Shown here: piece after piece, positions 16,521 through 23,194 of the stretch
How the letters are laid out: every line of letters begins with the position of its first letter
Position numbering within the stretch: position 1 is the first letter of the stretch
DNA from: CAIYYO01 sp049299895
Lineage (GTDB): Archaea > Altiarchaeota > Altiarchaeia > IMC4 > QMZM01
Length of the DNA stretch: 33,849 nucleotides
Direction of reading: 5' to 3'
NCBI GenBank assembly: GCA_049299895.1
Contig: JBAQYF010000016.1
Location: forward strand, 1-33,849
The notes under the pieces: model-generated
What the model was told of the DNA's origin: nothing
What the model saw: the letters and a program-made list of their open reading frames with translations, nothing else
Database searches by the model: none
Position numbers and translations under genes: made by a program

Positions 16521-17594
16521 ATGTATAAAGGTTTCGTTTTGTTTTTGCTGAGTCTTGCCTTAATCGGAGGAATACTCTACTATGTAGGCTTCAATGAAAC
16601 CGTCGGCGCAATGCTCAGCATCCGGCTCGAATATTTTTTCCTCCTGATACTATTACAGCTTTTCACGATGTTCCTTTCAGCCGTCAAATGGCGGCTTATC
16701 CTAAGACATGTCAAGGTGTCATTTACGAACCTTCTCGCTGCAACATTCGTTGGCTACTTCATCAATAACATAACCCCCATCGGGATGGCCGGAGGGGAGC
16801 CCGTAAAGGCATATCTCCTGTCTAAAAAAGAGGGGATAGCTCCTGAAAAGGCATTTTCATCGGTAGTAGTCGACCTGTTCCTGGAGATAATCCCGATATT
16901 CCTCTTATCCTCCGTAGCAATATTCCTCATACTGACGAACGGCATATCCCCGGAGATAGCATTGGTCATCATCGCAGCGTCATTCGTACTGCTGCTCTTT
17001 TTCGTTCTAGCCCTGACACTGGCCATAAACAAAGAATACTCCATGAAAATAATCAATGTCCTGATTTGCTCCTTCTCCCGCATACCCTACATGAAAGGCA
17101 GAGCCGAGAAGATACATTCAGAGATCGAGGTCATCTACGGCAAATTCAACAAGGCCATGAAAGAGCAGATGCTGGACAACTATATCCTGCTGTTTGGGAC
17201 TTGCATCTCCATAATCGTATGGTCTCTCAGGCTCCTACGGGTCTACGTCATATTCCTCGCTATCGGGATAAACATCCCCCTGGCAACGCTCGTGATAGTA
17301 CAGGCCTTTGCGATAGTCGTTACTTTCATCCCCGTATCCCCGGGAGCGTTGGGCATCTGGGAAGGAACGAACATCGCGTTATTCTCCCTGCTGGGAGCGT
17401 CTGCAGGCGTTACAGCCATTAAGGCCGCGACCGTGACGATGATAGACCGCCTTATATTCTACGTCTTCCCGACAGTTTTGGGCGTGGTCTCCGCAATGCT
17501 CCTCGGAGTCGACGTCCTGGGGCTCGTAAAAAAGGAAGCAACCGGCAAAGTCGACATGGAGAACGTGGCAAAGGTCATAGAATCGGAAACTTGA
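16521..17594 (+). CDS. UPF0104 / flippase-like integral membrane protein
   Basis: This 357-residue polytopic protein has seven or eight hydrophobic helices and belongs to the UPF0104 family (lysylphosphatidylglycerol synthetase TM region; archaeal AglD-associated type). Diagnostic stretches are SAVKWRLILRHVKVSF (53-68), INNITPIGMAGGEPVKAYLL, and a late FIPVSPGALGIWEG motif. Related proteins have been linked to the transfer or flipping of polyisoprenyl-linked sugars and lipids; the exact substrate here is unknown. It stands alone, divergent from the HExxH gene. A short hairpin lies 32 bases after its stop. Together with the nearby GT2 it may serve surface glycan assembly, which is inference. 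Confidence 0.88.
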   Translation: MYKGFVLFLLSLALIGGILYYVGFNETVGAMLSIRLEYFFLLILLQLFTMFLSAVKWRLILRHVKVSFTNLLAATFVGYFINNITPIGMAGGEPVKAYLLSKKEGIAPEKAFSSVVVDLFLEIIPIFLLSSVAIFLILTNGISPEIALVIIAASFVLLLFFVLALTLAINKEYSMKIINVLICSFSRIPYMKGRAEKIHSEIEVIYGKFNKAMKEQMLDNYILLFGTCISIIVWSLRLLRVYVIFLAIGINIPLATLVIVQAFAIVVTFIPVSPGALGIWEGTNIALFSLLGASAGVTAIKAATVTMIDRLIFYVFPTVLGVVSAMLLGVDVLGLVKKEATGKVDMENVAKVIESET

Positions 17595-17625
17595 CATTAT
17601 TGACCCCCGATCCTAAAGTGTCATA

Positions 17626-17639
17626 CGACCTTTGGGTCG
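17626..17639 (+). terminator. Short hairpin after the UPF0104 gene
   Basis: CGACC and GGTCG form a perfect 5-bp stem with a 4-base loop, followed shortly by a CTTTTA run. It could terminate the UPF0104 transcript, but the T tract is weak. Confidence 0.3.
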
Positions 17640-17667
17640 CCTGACTTTTATAGGTAAAATGTGATTA

Positions 17668-17675
17668 TTTATATT
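17668..17675 (+). promoter_or_regulatory. TATA box of the L44e-S27e-archease operon
   Basis: TTTATATT is centred about 35 bases before the rpl44e ATG. Transcription would start near 17697, giving a leader of about ten bases. Confidence 0.5.
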
Positions 17676-17705
17676 CAATCTCGTTTTTGAACCCTAGAGA
17701 AAAAA

Positions 17706-17993
17706 ATGAAATTTCCCGAGACCCTAAGAACCTATTGTCCTTTTTGCCGTGCGCATCAGGAACACGAAGTCCGCCTCAACCGAAAGGGGAAAGAGAGGAC
17801 CATGAACCGCGGAAGAAGGAAATTCGAAGAAGTGAAGCGCGGATACGGTAGCATACCCAGAACCCCCAAGAAAGAAGTCTACAAGGTCGGAAAAAGGCCG
17901 GTATTCCTCCTGAAGTGCAAAGTATGCAAGAAAAGGCATCAGCGGCACCAGAGAGCAAGGACCAAGAAGACCGTAGAGATAAAGTCCCATTAA
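17706..17993 (+). CDS. rpl44e: Large ribosomal subunit protein L44e (eL42)
   Basis: The product has 95 residues, the normal archaeal length. It opens with the family's MKFPETLRTYCPFC sequence, has zinc ligands C11, C14, C71 and C74, and is highly basic. The known location is near the ribosomal E site on the large subunit. It is first of a three-gene unit with rps27e 28 bases downstream, an arrangement common across archaea. Confidence 0.97.
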   Translation: MKFPETLRTYCPFCRAHQEHEVRLNRKGKERTMNRGRRKFEEVKRGYGSIPRTPKKEVYKVGKRPVFLLKCKVCKKRHQRHQRARTKKTVEIKSH

Positions 17994-18021
17994 GGGATAA
18001 TTTTTACTTTTCAACGAAAAA

Positions 18022-18219
18022 ATGGCAAGCAAACAACAGAAGACAAGAAGCAGATTCCTGAAGGTTAAATGCAACGACTGCGGAAACGAGCAGGTAATAT
18101 TCGGATGCGCTTCATCTCCCATAAAATGCATAGTCTGCGAAAAGATGCTGGCCGTCCCGACGGGCGGAAAGACGCAGGTAAAAACGGAGATACTGGAAGT
18201 ACTGGACAAGAATATCTGA
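18022..18219 (+). CDS. rps27e: Small ribosomal subunit protein S27e
   Basis: The 65-residue zinc-ribbon ribosomal protein has C17, C20, C36 and C39 in CNDC and CIVC. The FLKVKCNDCGNEQVIF and GGKTQVKTEILEVL stretches are typical. It lies between L44e and archease; only five bases separate its stop from the archease start, so the two are probably translated together. Confidence 0.97.
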   Translation: MASKQQKTRSRFLKVKCNDCGNEQVIFGCASSPIKCIVCEKMLAVPTGGKTQVKTEILEVLDKNI

Positions 18220-18224
18220 ATGGT

Positions 18225-18656
18225 ATGTCCTCCAAACCCTACGAGTATTTGGAGCATACCGCGGACCTCTTTTTTAGATCCAACGGAAAGACCCTGGGCG
18301 AATGCTACGCAAACGCTGCAAGGGCCATGTTCTCGGCCATGTTCGATCCGTCGTCTATCGATCCTGCCGTCAAAAAGACCCTTCTGCTGGAAGCAAACGA
18401 CCTTCCTACTCTCATGCATGATTACCTGAGCGAGGTATTGTTCTTATTTGAAACAGAGAGCCTGGTTTTCAGGGATTTTGTCGTCTCCGTCGAACAAAAA
18501 GGGGCAGCATATAAGCTTTCTGCTATTCTCTGCGGAGAGAGATTCAACAAGAAAAAACACATTGTACTCACGGATATCAAGGCTGTGACGTACCACGACC
18601 TGAAAGTGGAGGAAAAAGGCGGTATATGGGTTGCCGAAGTGCTGTGCGATATCTGA
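18225..18656 (+). CDS. Archease (RtcB ligase cofactor)
   Basis: The 143-residue product starts at ATG 18225-18227. A longer frame beginning at 18069 overlaps rps27e and is rejected. It has the family's YEYLEHTADLFF start, the LLHDYL-like segment (LMHDYLSEVLFLFE), the YHDLKVEE box, and an invariant acidic residue in the C-terminal LCDI. Archease speeds guanylylation and turnover of the tRNA ligase RtcB and widens its nucleotide use. No canonical rtcB is in this window, but a divergent RtcB-like gene is present at 8034-9251. Confidence 0.94.
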   Translation: MSSKPYEYLEHTADLFFRSNGKTLGECYANAARAMFSAMFDPSSIDPAVKKTLLLEANDLPTLMHDYLSEVLFLFETESLVFRDFVVSVEQKGAAYKLSAILCGERFNKKKHIVLTDIKAVTYHDLKVEEKGGIWVAEVLCDI

Positions 18657-18666
18657 TCTCTGAGAA

Positions 18667-18711
18667 ATTAAAAAAAGAAAATAAAATCCTGCCGCGCATC
18701 AGTTCTGCGCG
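18667..18711 (-). terminator. Terminator of the adkA-to-SecB-like operon
   Basis: CGCGCA (18693-18698) pairs with TGCGCG (18706-18711) over a 7-base loop. On the minus strand it runs into a long T-rich tract (complement of the A-rich 18667-18686). It lies 26 bases after the stop at 18737. The tract may also serve the convergent archease transcript. Confidence 0.65.
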
Positions 18712-18736
18712 TCATGGATAATCTGGCCCGAACTGT

Positions 18737-19183
18737 TTAGTTGTTCTTTGTTTGCGAGGCTTTCGGGAAGCTTACTTCGTTCGGCTTCACGTTGACCTTG
18801 GGCATGGCCAGGGGTACTGGGAGTTTCAGTTTTCTCGTGACGTCGACTGCTTCGAGGAGCGTGTCTCTTAGTATGGTCGAGGATATGTCTTTGAGGGCGT
18901 CGGCCTGTATCTCGATCCTTCCGTCCTTCTCTGTTGCTATCTTGTCCATGTTCTTGTCAGTGTACCATAGGAAGCCGTCCATTTCTACTTTGCCCAGGTC
19001 CGGTTTGTAGGTTACTGCAAAGTGGAAGTTCACAAGCAGGTAGTCTCCTATGTCTGCGTCGCGCTTCTTGTCTACCGAGAGTATGGTGAAGTTTGAGCTT
19101 ACGTCTACGTTTGTTATTTCTTTTGCGTCTAAGTCGCTTCTTACCCCTGTCACTTTCTTAATCCTGTAGTTTGCTATTGGCAT
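18737..19183 (-). CDS. SecB-like small protein (tentative)
   Basis: The 148-residue product starts at ATG 19181-19183, preceded by a perfect AGGAGG (19191-19196) at good spacing. It is predicted as long antiparallel strands followed by a C-terminal helix, with the sequence LKLPVPLAMPKVNV near residue 122. Strand pattern, size and this Pro-rich end resemble the SecB export chaperone fold, which a few archaea encode. The match is by pattern only, and another small beta protein is possible. It is the last gene of the adkA-DUF106-L34e-argC group and is followed by a strong terminator. If it is a SecB-like chaperone, the many secreted proteins nearby would be candidate clients. Confidence 0.6.
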   Translation of the reverse strand: MPIANYRIKKVTGVRSDLDAKEITNVDVSSNFTILSVDKKRDADIGDYLLVNFHFAVTYKPDLGKVEMDGFLWYTDKNMDKIATEKDGRIEIQADALKDISSTILRDTLLEAVDVTRKLKLPVPLAMPKVNVKPNEVSFPKASQTKNN

Positions 19184-19190
19184 TTTTGTT

Positions 19191-19196
19191 CCTCCT
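19191..19196 (-). promoter_or_regulatory. Strong Shine-Dalgarno site of the SecB-like gene
   Basis: On the minus strand it reads AGGAGG, seven bases before the ATG at 19183. It is the best ribosome-binding site in the window, where many genes show none; it fixes the start and suggests high expression. Confidence 0.8.
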
Positions 19197-19229
19197 AATT
19201 CTATAATTATTTAATTATCCGGATTGTCT

Positions 19230-20249
19230 TTACGGGTGGCCTGCGACCATGCCGAGGCCCGTCTTCTCTTCGAAGCCGAGCGCTATGTTCATGTTCTGGA
19301 CCGCCTGGCCGCTTCCCCCTTTTATGAGGTTGTCGAGTGCGCTTATGGTTATTATCCTCTTCTTTTTGGGGTCGTACACGCTGTTTATGTCGCAGTAGTT
19401 GCTGTCCACGACGTTCGCTATTTCAGGCGTCTCGGGGATTATCCTGACGAACGGTTCGTCCTGGTAGCGCTTCTTATAATTTCCGGTAAGGTCTTTTGGT
19501 TCGCTGCCCGTGAAAACGGTTATGTTGCTGACGATCCCTCTCCTATAGTCCCCCACGATTGGGATGAATGACAGGGACAGGTCTTTGAATGATTCGTTGA
19601 GTATTGATTCTATCTCGGGCGTGTGCCTGTGGAATAATGTATTATACGGCCTGATGTTTCCCGATACTTCGGGGTGGTGCATCTTTTCCGTAAGGGTTGC
19701 GCCTGCTCCTGACGTGCCTGATATTGATGTTACGACGACTTTTTGCAGGTCCAGGTCTTTTTGGTATTCTTTCAGGGGCAGTATTCCCAGTATTATGGAC
19801 GTGGCGTAGCACCCGGGGTTGGTTATGAACCTTGCCTTCTTTATCTCTTTTCTGTATACTTCCGGCAGGCCGTAGACCCTCTCTTTGAGGAGGCACTCAT
19901 TCTCGTATCCTCCGTATACTTCTTTATCCGTCGCGGCGTTCTTTATCCTGAATTTTCCGCCCATGGTGATCGCTTTTACTCCCCTGTCCAATAGTGCGGG
20001 CAGTTCCGAGAACCAGTCTCCCGGGGGCGCCGCGATGAACGCAACGTCCGTATCGATGTCCTTTAGGTCTATGTCGACGAACGGCGTGTCCAATACGTTT
20101 AGCAGGTTCTTATGGAATGAAGAAACAGGTTTTCCTGCATGCGTCCGGGACGTTGGTACTATCTTATCTACTTTGGGGTGATTCACAAGAATCCTTAGGA
20201 GTTCGCTCCCCATGTAGCCTGTTGCCCCTACGACGGTGACGCTGACCAT
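19230..20249 (-). CDS. argC: N-acetyl-gamma-glutamyl-phosphate reductase (ArgC; possibly LysY)
   Basis: This 339-residue NADPH-dependent reductase acts in arginine (or LysW-carrier lysine/arginine) biosynthesis, converting the acyl phosphate to the semialdehyde. The Rossmann loop is GATGYMGSE (8-16). The active-site cysteine is C147 in TNPGCYAT. A catalytic-site His lies in HRHTPEIE (207-214), with the family's ISGTSGAGATLTEK segment before it. The C-terminal GSGQAVQNMNIALGF is typical. It lies 13 bases after L34e on the same strand. No other arginine gene is in the window, so the choice between ArgC and LysY, which depends on a carrier protein, cannot be settled here. Confidence 0.94.
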   Translation of the reverse strand: MVSVTVVGATGYMGSELLRILVNHPKVDKIVPTSRTHAGKPVSSFHKNLLNVLDTPFVDIDLKDIDTDVAFIAAPPGDWFSELPALLDRGVKAITMGGKFRIKNAATDKEVYGGYENECLLKERVYGLPEVYRKEIKKARFITNPGCYATSIILGILPLKEYQKDLDLQKVVVTSISGTSGAGATLTEKMHHPEVSGNIRPYNTLFHRHTPEIESILNESFKDLSLSFIPIVGDYRRGIVSNITVFTGSEPKDLTGNYKKRYQDEPFVRIIPETPEIANVVDSNYCDINSVYDPKKKRIITISALDNLIKGGSGQAVQNMNIALGFEEKTGLGMVAGHP

Positions 20250-20262
20250 CTCAGTTACCGGA

Positions 20263-20634
20263 TTATTTCTTGCTTACTGACTCGTACCATCCCTTTGGGA
20301 GATACTTCTCTATTGTGAGGTCTCTTTGCAGCTCCATTTCCGCGTATTCAGGGTATTTGCCTTTGACCTCGAAGCGGGTGGTATAGGTTACCAATCTTTC
20401 CACGCATGCGGGGCATAGCACTCCTGCATAGGGTCTGGAAGGGACTTTTTCGCTCTTTGCCATGTTCCTCATGACTGATGAGAGCTCGCTTGGCACTCCC
20501 GCGAGATTTATTCCGCAGCGGCCGCATGTTTTTTTGCTTGGCTTACCCTCTTTGATGTGTGTTACGTTCCTGCCGCCGGGGGTTTTTACTTGTACTTTCT
20601 TCCTGGCCCTTGTTCTAAGCATTGGTTTAACCAT
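20263..20634 (-). CDS. rpl34e: Large ribosomal subunit protein L34e with C-terminal extension
   Basis: This 123-residue protein opens with an L34e core: MLRTRARKKVQVKTPGGR, zinc ligands C37, C40, C74 and C77, and RPYAGVLCPACVERL. The core ends near residue 87, where archaeal L34e normally stops. A further 35 or so charged and aromatic residues follow, ending in KGWYESVSKK. The frame is open and shows no frameshift, so the extension is real coding sequence. It follows the DUF106 gene, the order seen in the conserved secY-adk-DUF106-L34e cluster of Euryarchaeota. A TATA-like CTATTTAAATC upstream (about 20682-20692) could give it its own promoter. Confidence 0.93.
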   Translation of the reverse strand: MVKPMLRTRARKKVQVKTPGGRNVTHIKEGKPSKKTCGRCGINLAGVPSELSSVMRNMAKSEKVPSRPYAGVLCPACVERLVTYTTRFEVKGKYPEYAEMELQRDLTIEKYLPKGWYESVSKK

Positions 20635-20699
20635 TTTTCTCTGATTCCTCTAAAATGAGTAGGTAGCTATTTTGATTCAAAAGATTTAAATAGCCATTC

Positions 20700-21140
20700 C
20701 TAGGATACCTGGACTATTTTGTTTATTATCATCGAAGAGAATACCGAGCATAGCAGGTACCACCAGAACCAGTTCATGTTCATCCCTAGCAGGCTGCCGA
20801 CGTCTCCCGCGGACCCGTACTGGGTGGAGATCCAGTTGAATATGAGTATGACGGGGATCCATGTTATGAGCATCGGCTTGAAGTTCTGCTTAAAACCCAC
20901 CATCATGTGCTTTGTCATCTCTTCCTGGGATCGGAGCATCTGGTCGGTGTCACCTTTTTTCTGGGCTTCCTGCATCTTCTTCTGATGCTCCTTCATCTTC
21001 TCCCTTGAGTCCTTGACCTTGTCCATGTCCACGGTCGCCTTTCTAACCATTGCCGAGACAAATGACAAGAGGATGGATATGAGGGCGATCGTCTGCCCGG
21101 CTTCGCTAAATGTAAGAATGCCGCTTATTCCGTAATCCAT
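20700..21140 (-). CDS. DUF106 membrane protein (EMC3/TMCO1/YidC superfamily)
   Basis: This 146-residue archaeal member of the Oxa1/YidC/Get1 superfamily probably acts as a membrane-protein insertase beside SecY. There are three membrane helices (about 17-32, 90-105, 123-142). Between the first and second is a charged coiled-coil hairpin (36-75) rich in Lys, Glu and Gln, followed by the Met-rich MTKHMMVGFKQNFKPML segment typical of the family. It lies between adkA and rpl34e, as in many Euryarchaeota. Confidence 0.92.
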   Translation of the reverse strand: MDYGISGILTFSEAGQTIALISILLSFVSAMVRKATVDMDKVKDSREKMKEHQKKMQEAQKKGDTDQMLRSQEEMTKHMMVGFKQNFKPMLITWIPVILIFNWISTQYGSAGDVGSLLGMNMNWFWWYLLCSVFSSMIINKIVQVS

Positions 21141-21204
21141 TGTAGTATTATTGATATGTTATTGAAAGATAAAAGAATGAGAAATAAAGAAACAGAAAGA
21201 CGCT

Positions 21205-21774
21205 TTATCTTAAGGCGTTTGCCATGTTCTTTGCCGCTTCCTCCATCTTCCCCTGCGGGTTCTGGATTATCTTGACCGTCCCTCCGGTGAATACGGAATA
21301 GGACATTGCGATCGCGCGGTTGAGTTCCTGGTGGGTCCTTATCTCCTCTGTCATCTCGGCGTCCCTCTGCCTTGTCGCGTCTGTCTGCCTCCTGGATGCG
21401 ATGTCTTCCGGTTTTGCTTCCACGAGTATGAATGCGTTCGGTTTCAGGTCCGTGAGAACCCACTGGGGCAGGCCTGGGAGGTATCCTCTGGGCGTTGCTA
21501 TCGTGCAGTGAGTGTCCAATAAGACTTTCTTTGTTCCGGCCATAGCCGCTATCTTCTTTGCCGCTTCCTTCTGTATCTCCTTCTGCTTTGCGGGGTCGAG
21601 TTTTCTCATCTCGTCCCTGTCCTTTACCGCTCCGAGTGTTTTGGCTATGTCGAACATGACGTCGCCGTAGGTAATTAATTCATAGATTATGTTTTCGGTT
21701 TTCAGCATCTCCAAAGCTTTTCTTGCCGTGGTGGTTTTGCCTGTTCCGGGAATACCTGTCAGTACTGCCAGCAT
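21205..21774 (-). CDS. adkA: Archaeal adenylate kinase
   Basis: This 189-residue adenylate kinase of the archaeal AdkA type interconverts ATP, ADP and AMP. The P-loop is GIPGTGKTT (7-15). The family's ITYGDVMFDIAK stretch follows, then VLLDTHCTIATPRGYLPGLP (AMP site and lid) and SRRQTDATRQRD with lid arginines. The start is ATG 21772-21774, about nine bases after AGGTG; a GTG four codons upstream is the alternative. It heads the adkA-DUF106-L34e group, with a TATA box at 21841-21848. SecY, its usual upstream neighbour, is absent and RNase J is there instead. Confidence 0.94.
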   Translation of the reverse strand: MLAVLTGIPGTGKTTTARKALEMLKTENIIYELITYGDVMFDIAKTLGAVKDRDEMRKLDPAKQKEIQKEAAKKIAAMAGTKKVLLDTHCTIATPRGYLPGLPQWVLTDLKPNAFILVEAKPEDIASRRQTDATRQRDAEMTEEIRTHQELNRAIAMSYSVFTGGTVKIIQNPQGKMEEAAKNMANALR

Positions 21775-21840
21775 TTTTTGTTGCACCTATTTTTTTTAGA
21801 ACTTTTTTTATGATAGGATGCATCTAATAAGGAATTACCT

Positions 21841-21848
21841 ATTTATAA
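21841..21848 (-). promoter_or_regulatory. TATA box of the adkA operon
   Basis: On the minus strand it reads CTTATAAATAGG. Transcription would begin near 21818, leaving a leader of about 40 bases with the AGGTG site before the adkA ATG. Confidence 0.55.
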
Positions 21849-21905
21849 GGGGGCCTGTCTACCTGCAAGTATTTATCCCCCTAATATTAATAGCTATCGA
21901 TAACG

Positions 21906-23186
21906 ATGAAAATTTCCGCCGTGGGAGGATACGCAGCCGTTGGAAGGAACATGACAGGGATCACGGTGGGCGATGAGACCGTGGCGATAGACAACGGGAT
22001 ACGTCTCGACACTTTGCAGATGTACGACGGTGAGACGGACGTCCTGAAGGAGAAGAGCATTGAAGAATTGATATCGATGGAGATAATCCCGCACCAGGAC
22101 CGGCTCAAGAATCTGTGCGGGCAGGTTATCTCACACGGGCACCTGGACCACATAGGCGCTCTTCCGATAAACCGGCCGAAGGTACCTATCATAGCGCATC
22201 ACTATACGACTGAATTGTGCCGCAAGGAATACAAGGAGGGAGATTATTATTCCATGGGCTACAATGAGGAGCGGGATATAACAAGAGACCTTTCAGTGGA
22301 GTTCGTCGAAGTGACTCACAGCATACCCTACAGCTCCATTGTCGTCCTGCATACGCCCGAAGGAGACGTGGTCTATGCAAGCGACTTTAGATTCGACAAT
22401 CATTCCCTGATAGGAAAAACCGATTACAAGAAACTTAGGGAGATTAGGAACGGCAATCCCAAAGCGCTCATAGTAGAGTCCACGAGAGCATGGGAAGAAG
22501 GCAAGACGCCTTCCGAGTCGATTGTGCGGGCGAAGCTCTCCGACGTCATGGAATTCATCGATTCCGGGCTTGTCATGGCAACAACGTTCTCGACCCACAT
22601 AGAGCGGATACAGGCTATCGTCGACGTAGCCGAGAAATCCGGGAGGAAGATACTTATCATGGGACGCTCTTTTTCCAAGCAGATAAGTCTTGCGGAAAGG
22701 TTCGGCGTCCTCAACCTGCCTCCCGGGGCGCAGATATTTGCTACCGGGAAGGCCATAAAGAACGGCTTAAAGGATATACGCAAGAGAGACGATTATTTCC
22801 TGCTTGTTACCGGCCACCAGGGAGAGTCCGAGTCGGTCATATCGAGGATAGCTGACGGCCGCCTTGGTTTCAAATTGAAAAAGGGGGATTCCGCGATCTT
22901 GTGCGCGAACACCATCCCGACGCCGGTTAACGTTGCCAGCAGGTACATACTTGAGACGCGCCTGAAATATCACGGCGTGAGGATATTCGACAACGTCCAC
23001 GTTTCAGGCCATGCGGCAAAAGAGGACCACAGGTATCTGATAGACCTGATAAAGCCGGACCACATAATACCCTGCCACGGGACATTGGAGATGCGCGCCA
23101 ATTATGCAGCCGTCGCCTTGGAAGAAGGATACGAGATGAACAAGAACATGCATCTCCTTGTGAACGGCGGGGATATAGAAATATAA
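21906..23186 (+). CDS. rnj: Archaeal ribonuclease J (beta-CASP)
   Basis: This 426-residue metallo-beta-lactamase/beta-CASP nuclease degrades RNA 5' to 3' in archaea. Motif 2 is H77-GHLD-H82 in SHGHLDHIGAL. Further metal ligands lie in EVTHSIPYSS and VVYASDFRFDN. The beta-CASP insert has the VESTRAW, TTFSTHIERI and GRSFSKQI boxes. The C-terminal SGHAAKEDH and IIPCHGTLEM segments complete the active site. The length fits archaeal RNase J. It is divergent from adkA, with a TATA-like ATTTATCC near 21871, and convergent with the next gene eight bases away. Confidence 0.95.
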   Translation: MKISAVGGYAAVGRNMTGITVGDETVAIDNGIRLDTLQMYDGETDVLKEKSIEELISMEIIPHQDRLKNLCGQVISHGHLDHIGALPINRPKVPIIAHHYTTELCRKEYKEGDYYSMGYNEERDITRDLSVEFVEVTHSIPYSSIVVLHTPEGDVVYASDFRFDNHSLIGKTDYKKLREIRNGNPKALIVESTRAWEEGKTPSESIVRAKLSDVMEFIDSGLVMATTFSTHIERIQAIVDVAEKSGRKILIMGRSFSKQISLAERFGVLNLPPGAQIFATGKAIKNGLKDIRKRDDYFLLVTGHQGESESVISRIADGRLGFKLKKGDSAILCANTIPTPVNVASRYILETRLKYHGVRIFDNVHVSGHAAKEDHRYLIDLIKPDHIIPCHGTLEMRANYAAVALEEGYEMNKNMHLLVNGGDIEI

Positions 23187-23194
23187 AAAAAAGA

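Noticed and set aside
18069..18224. N-terminal 52-residue extension of archease
   Set aside because: It overlaps rps27e in another frame, has no similarity to archease, and the ATG at 18225 gives the normal family length.
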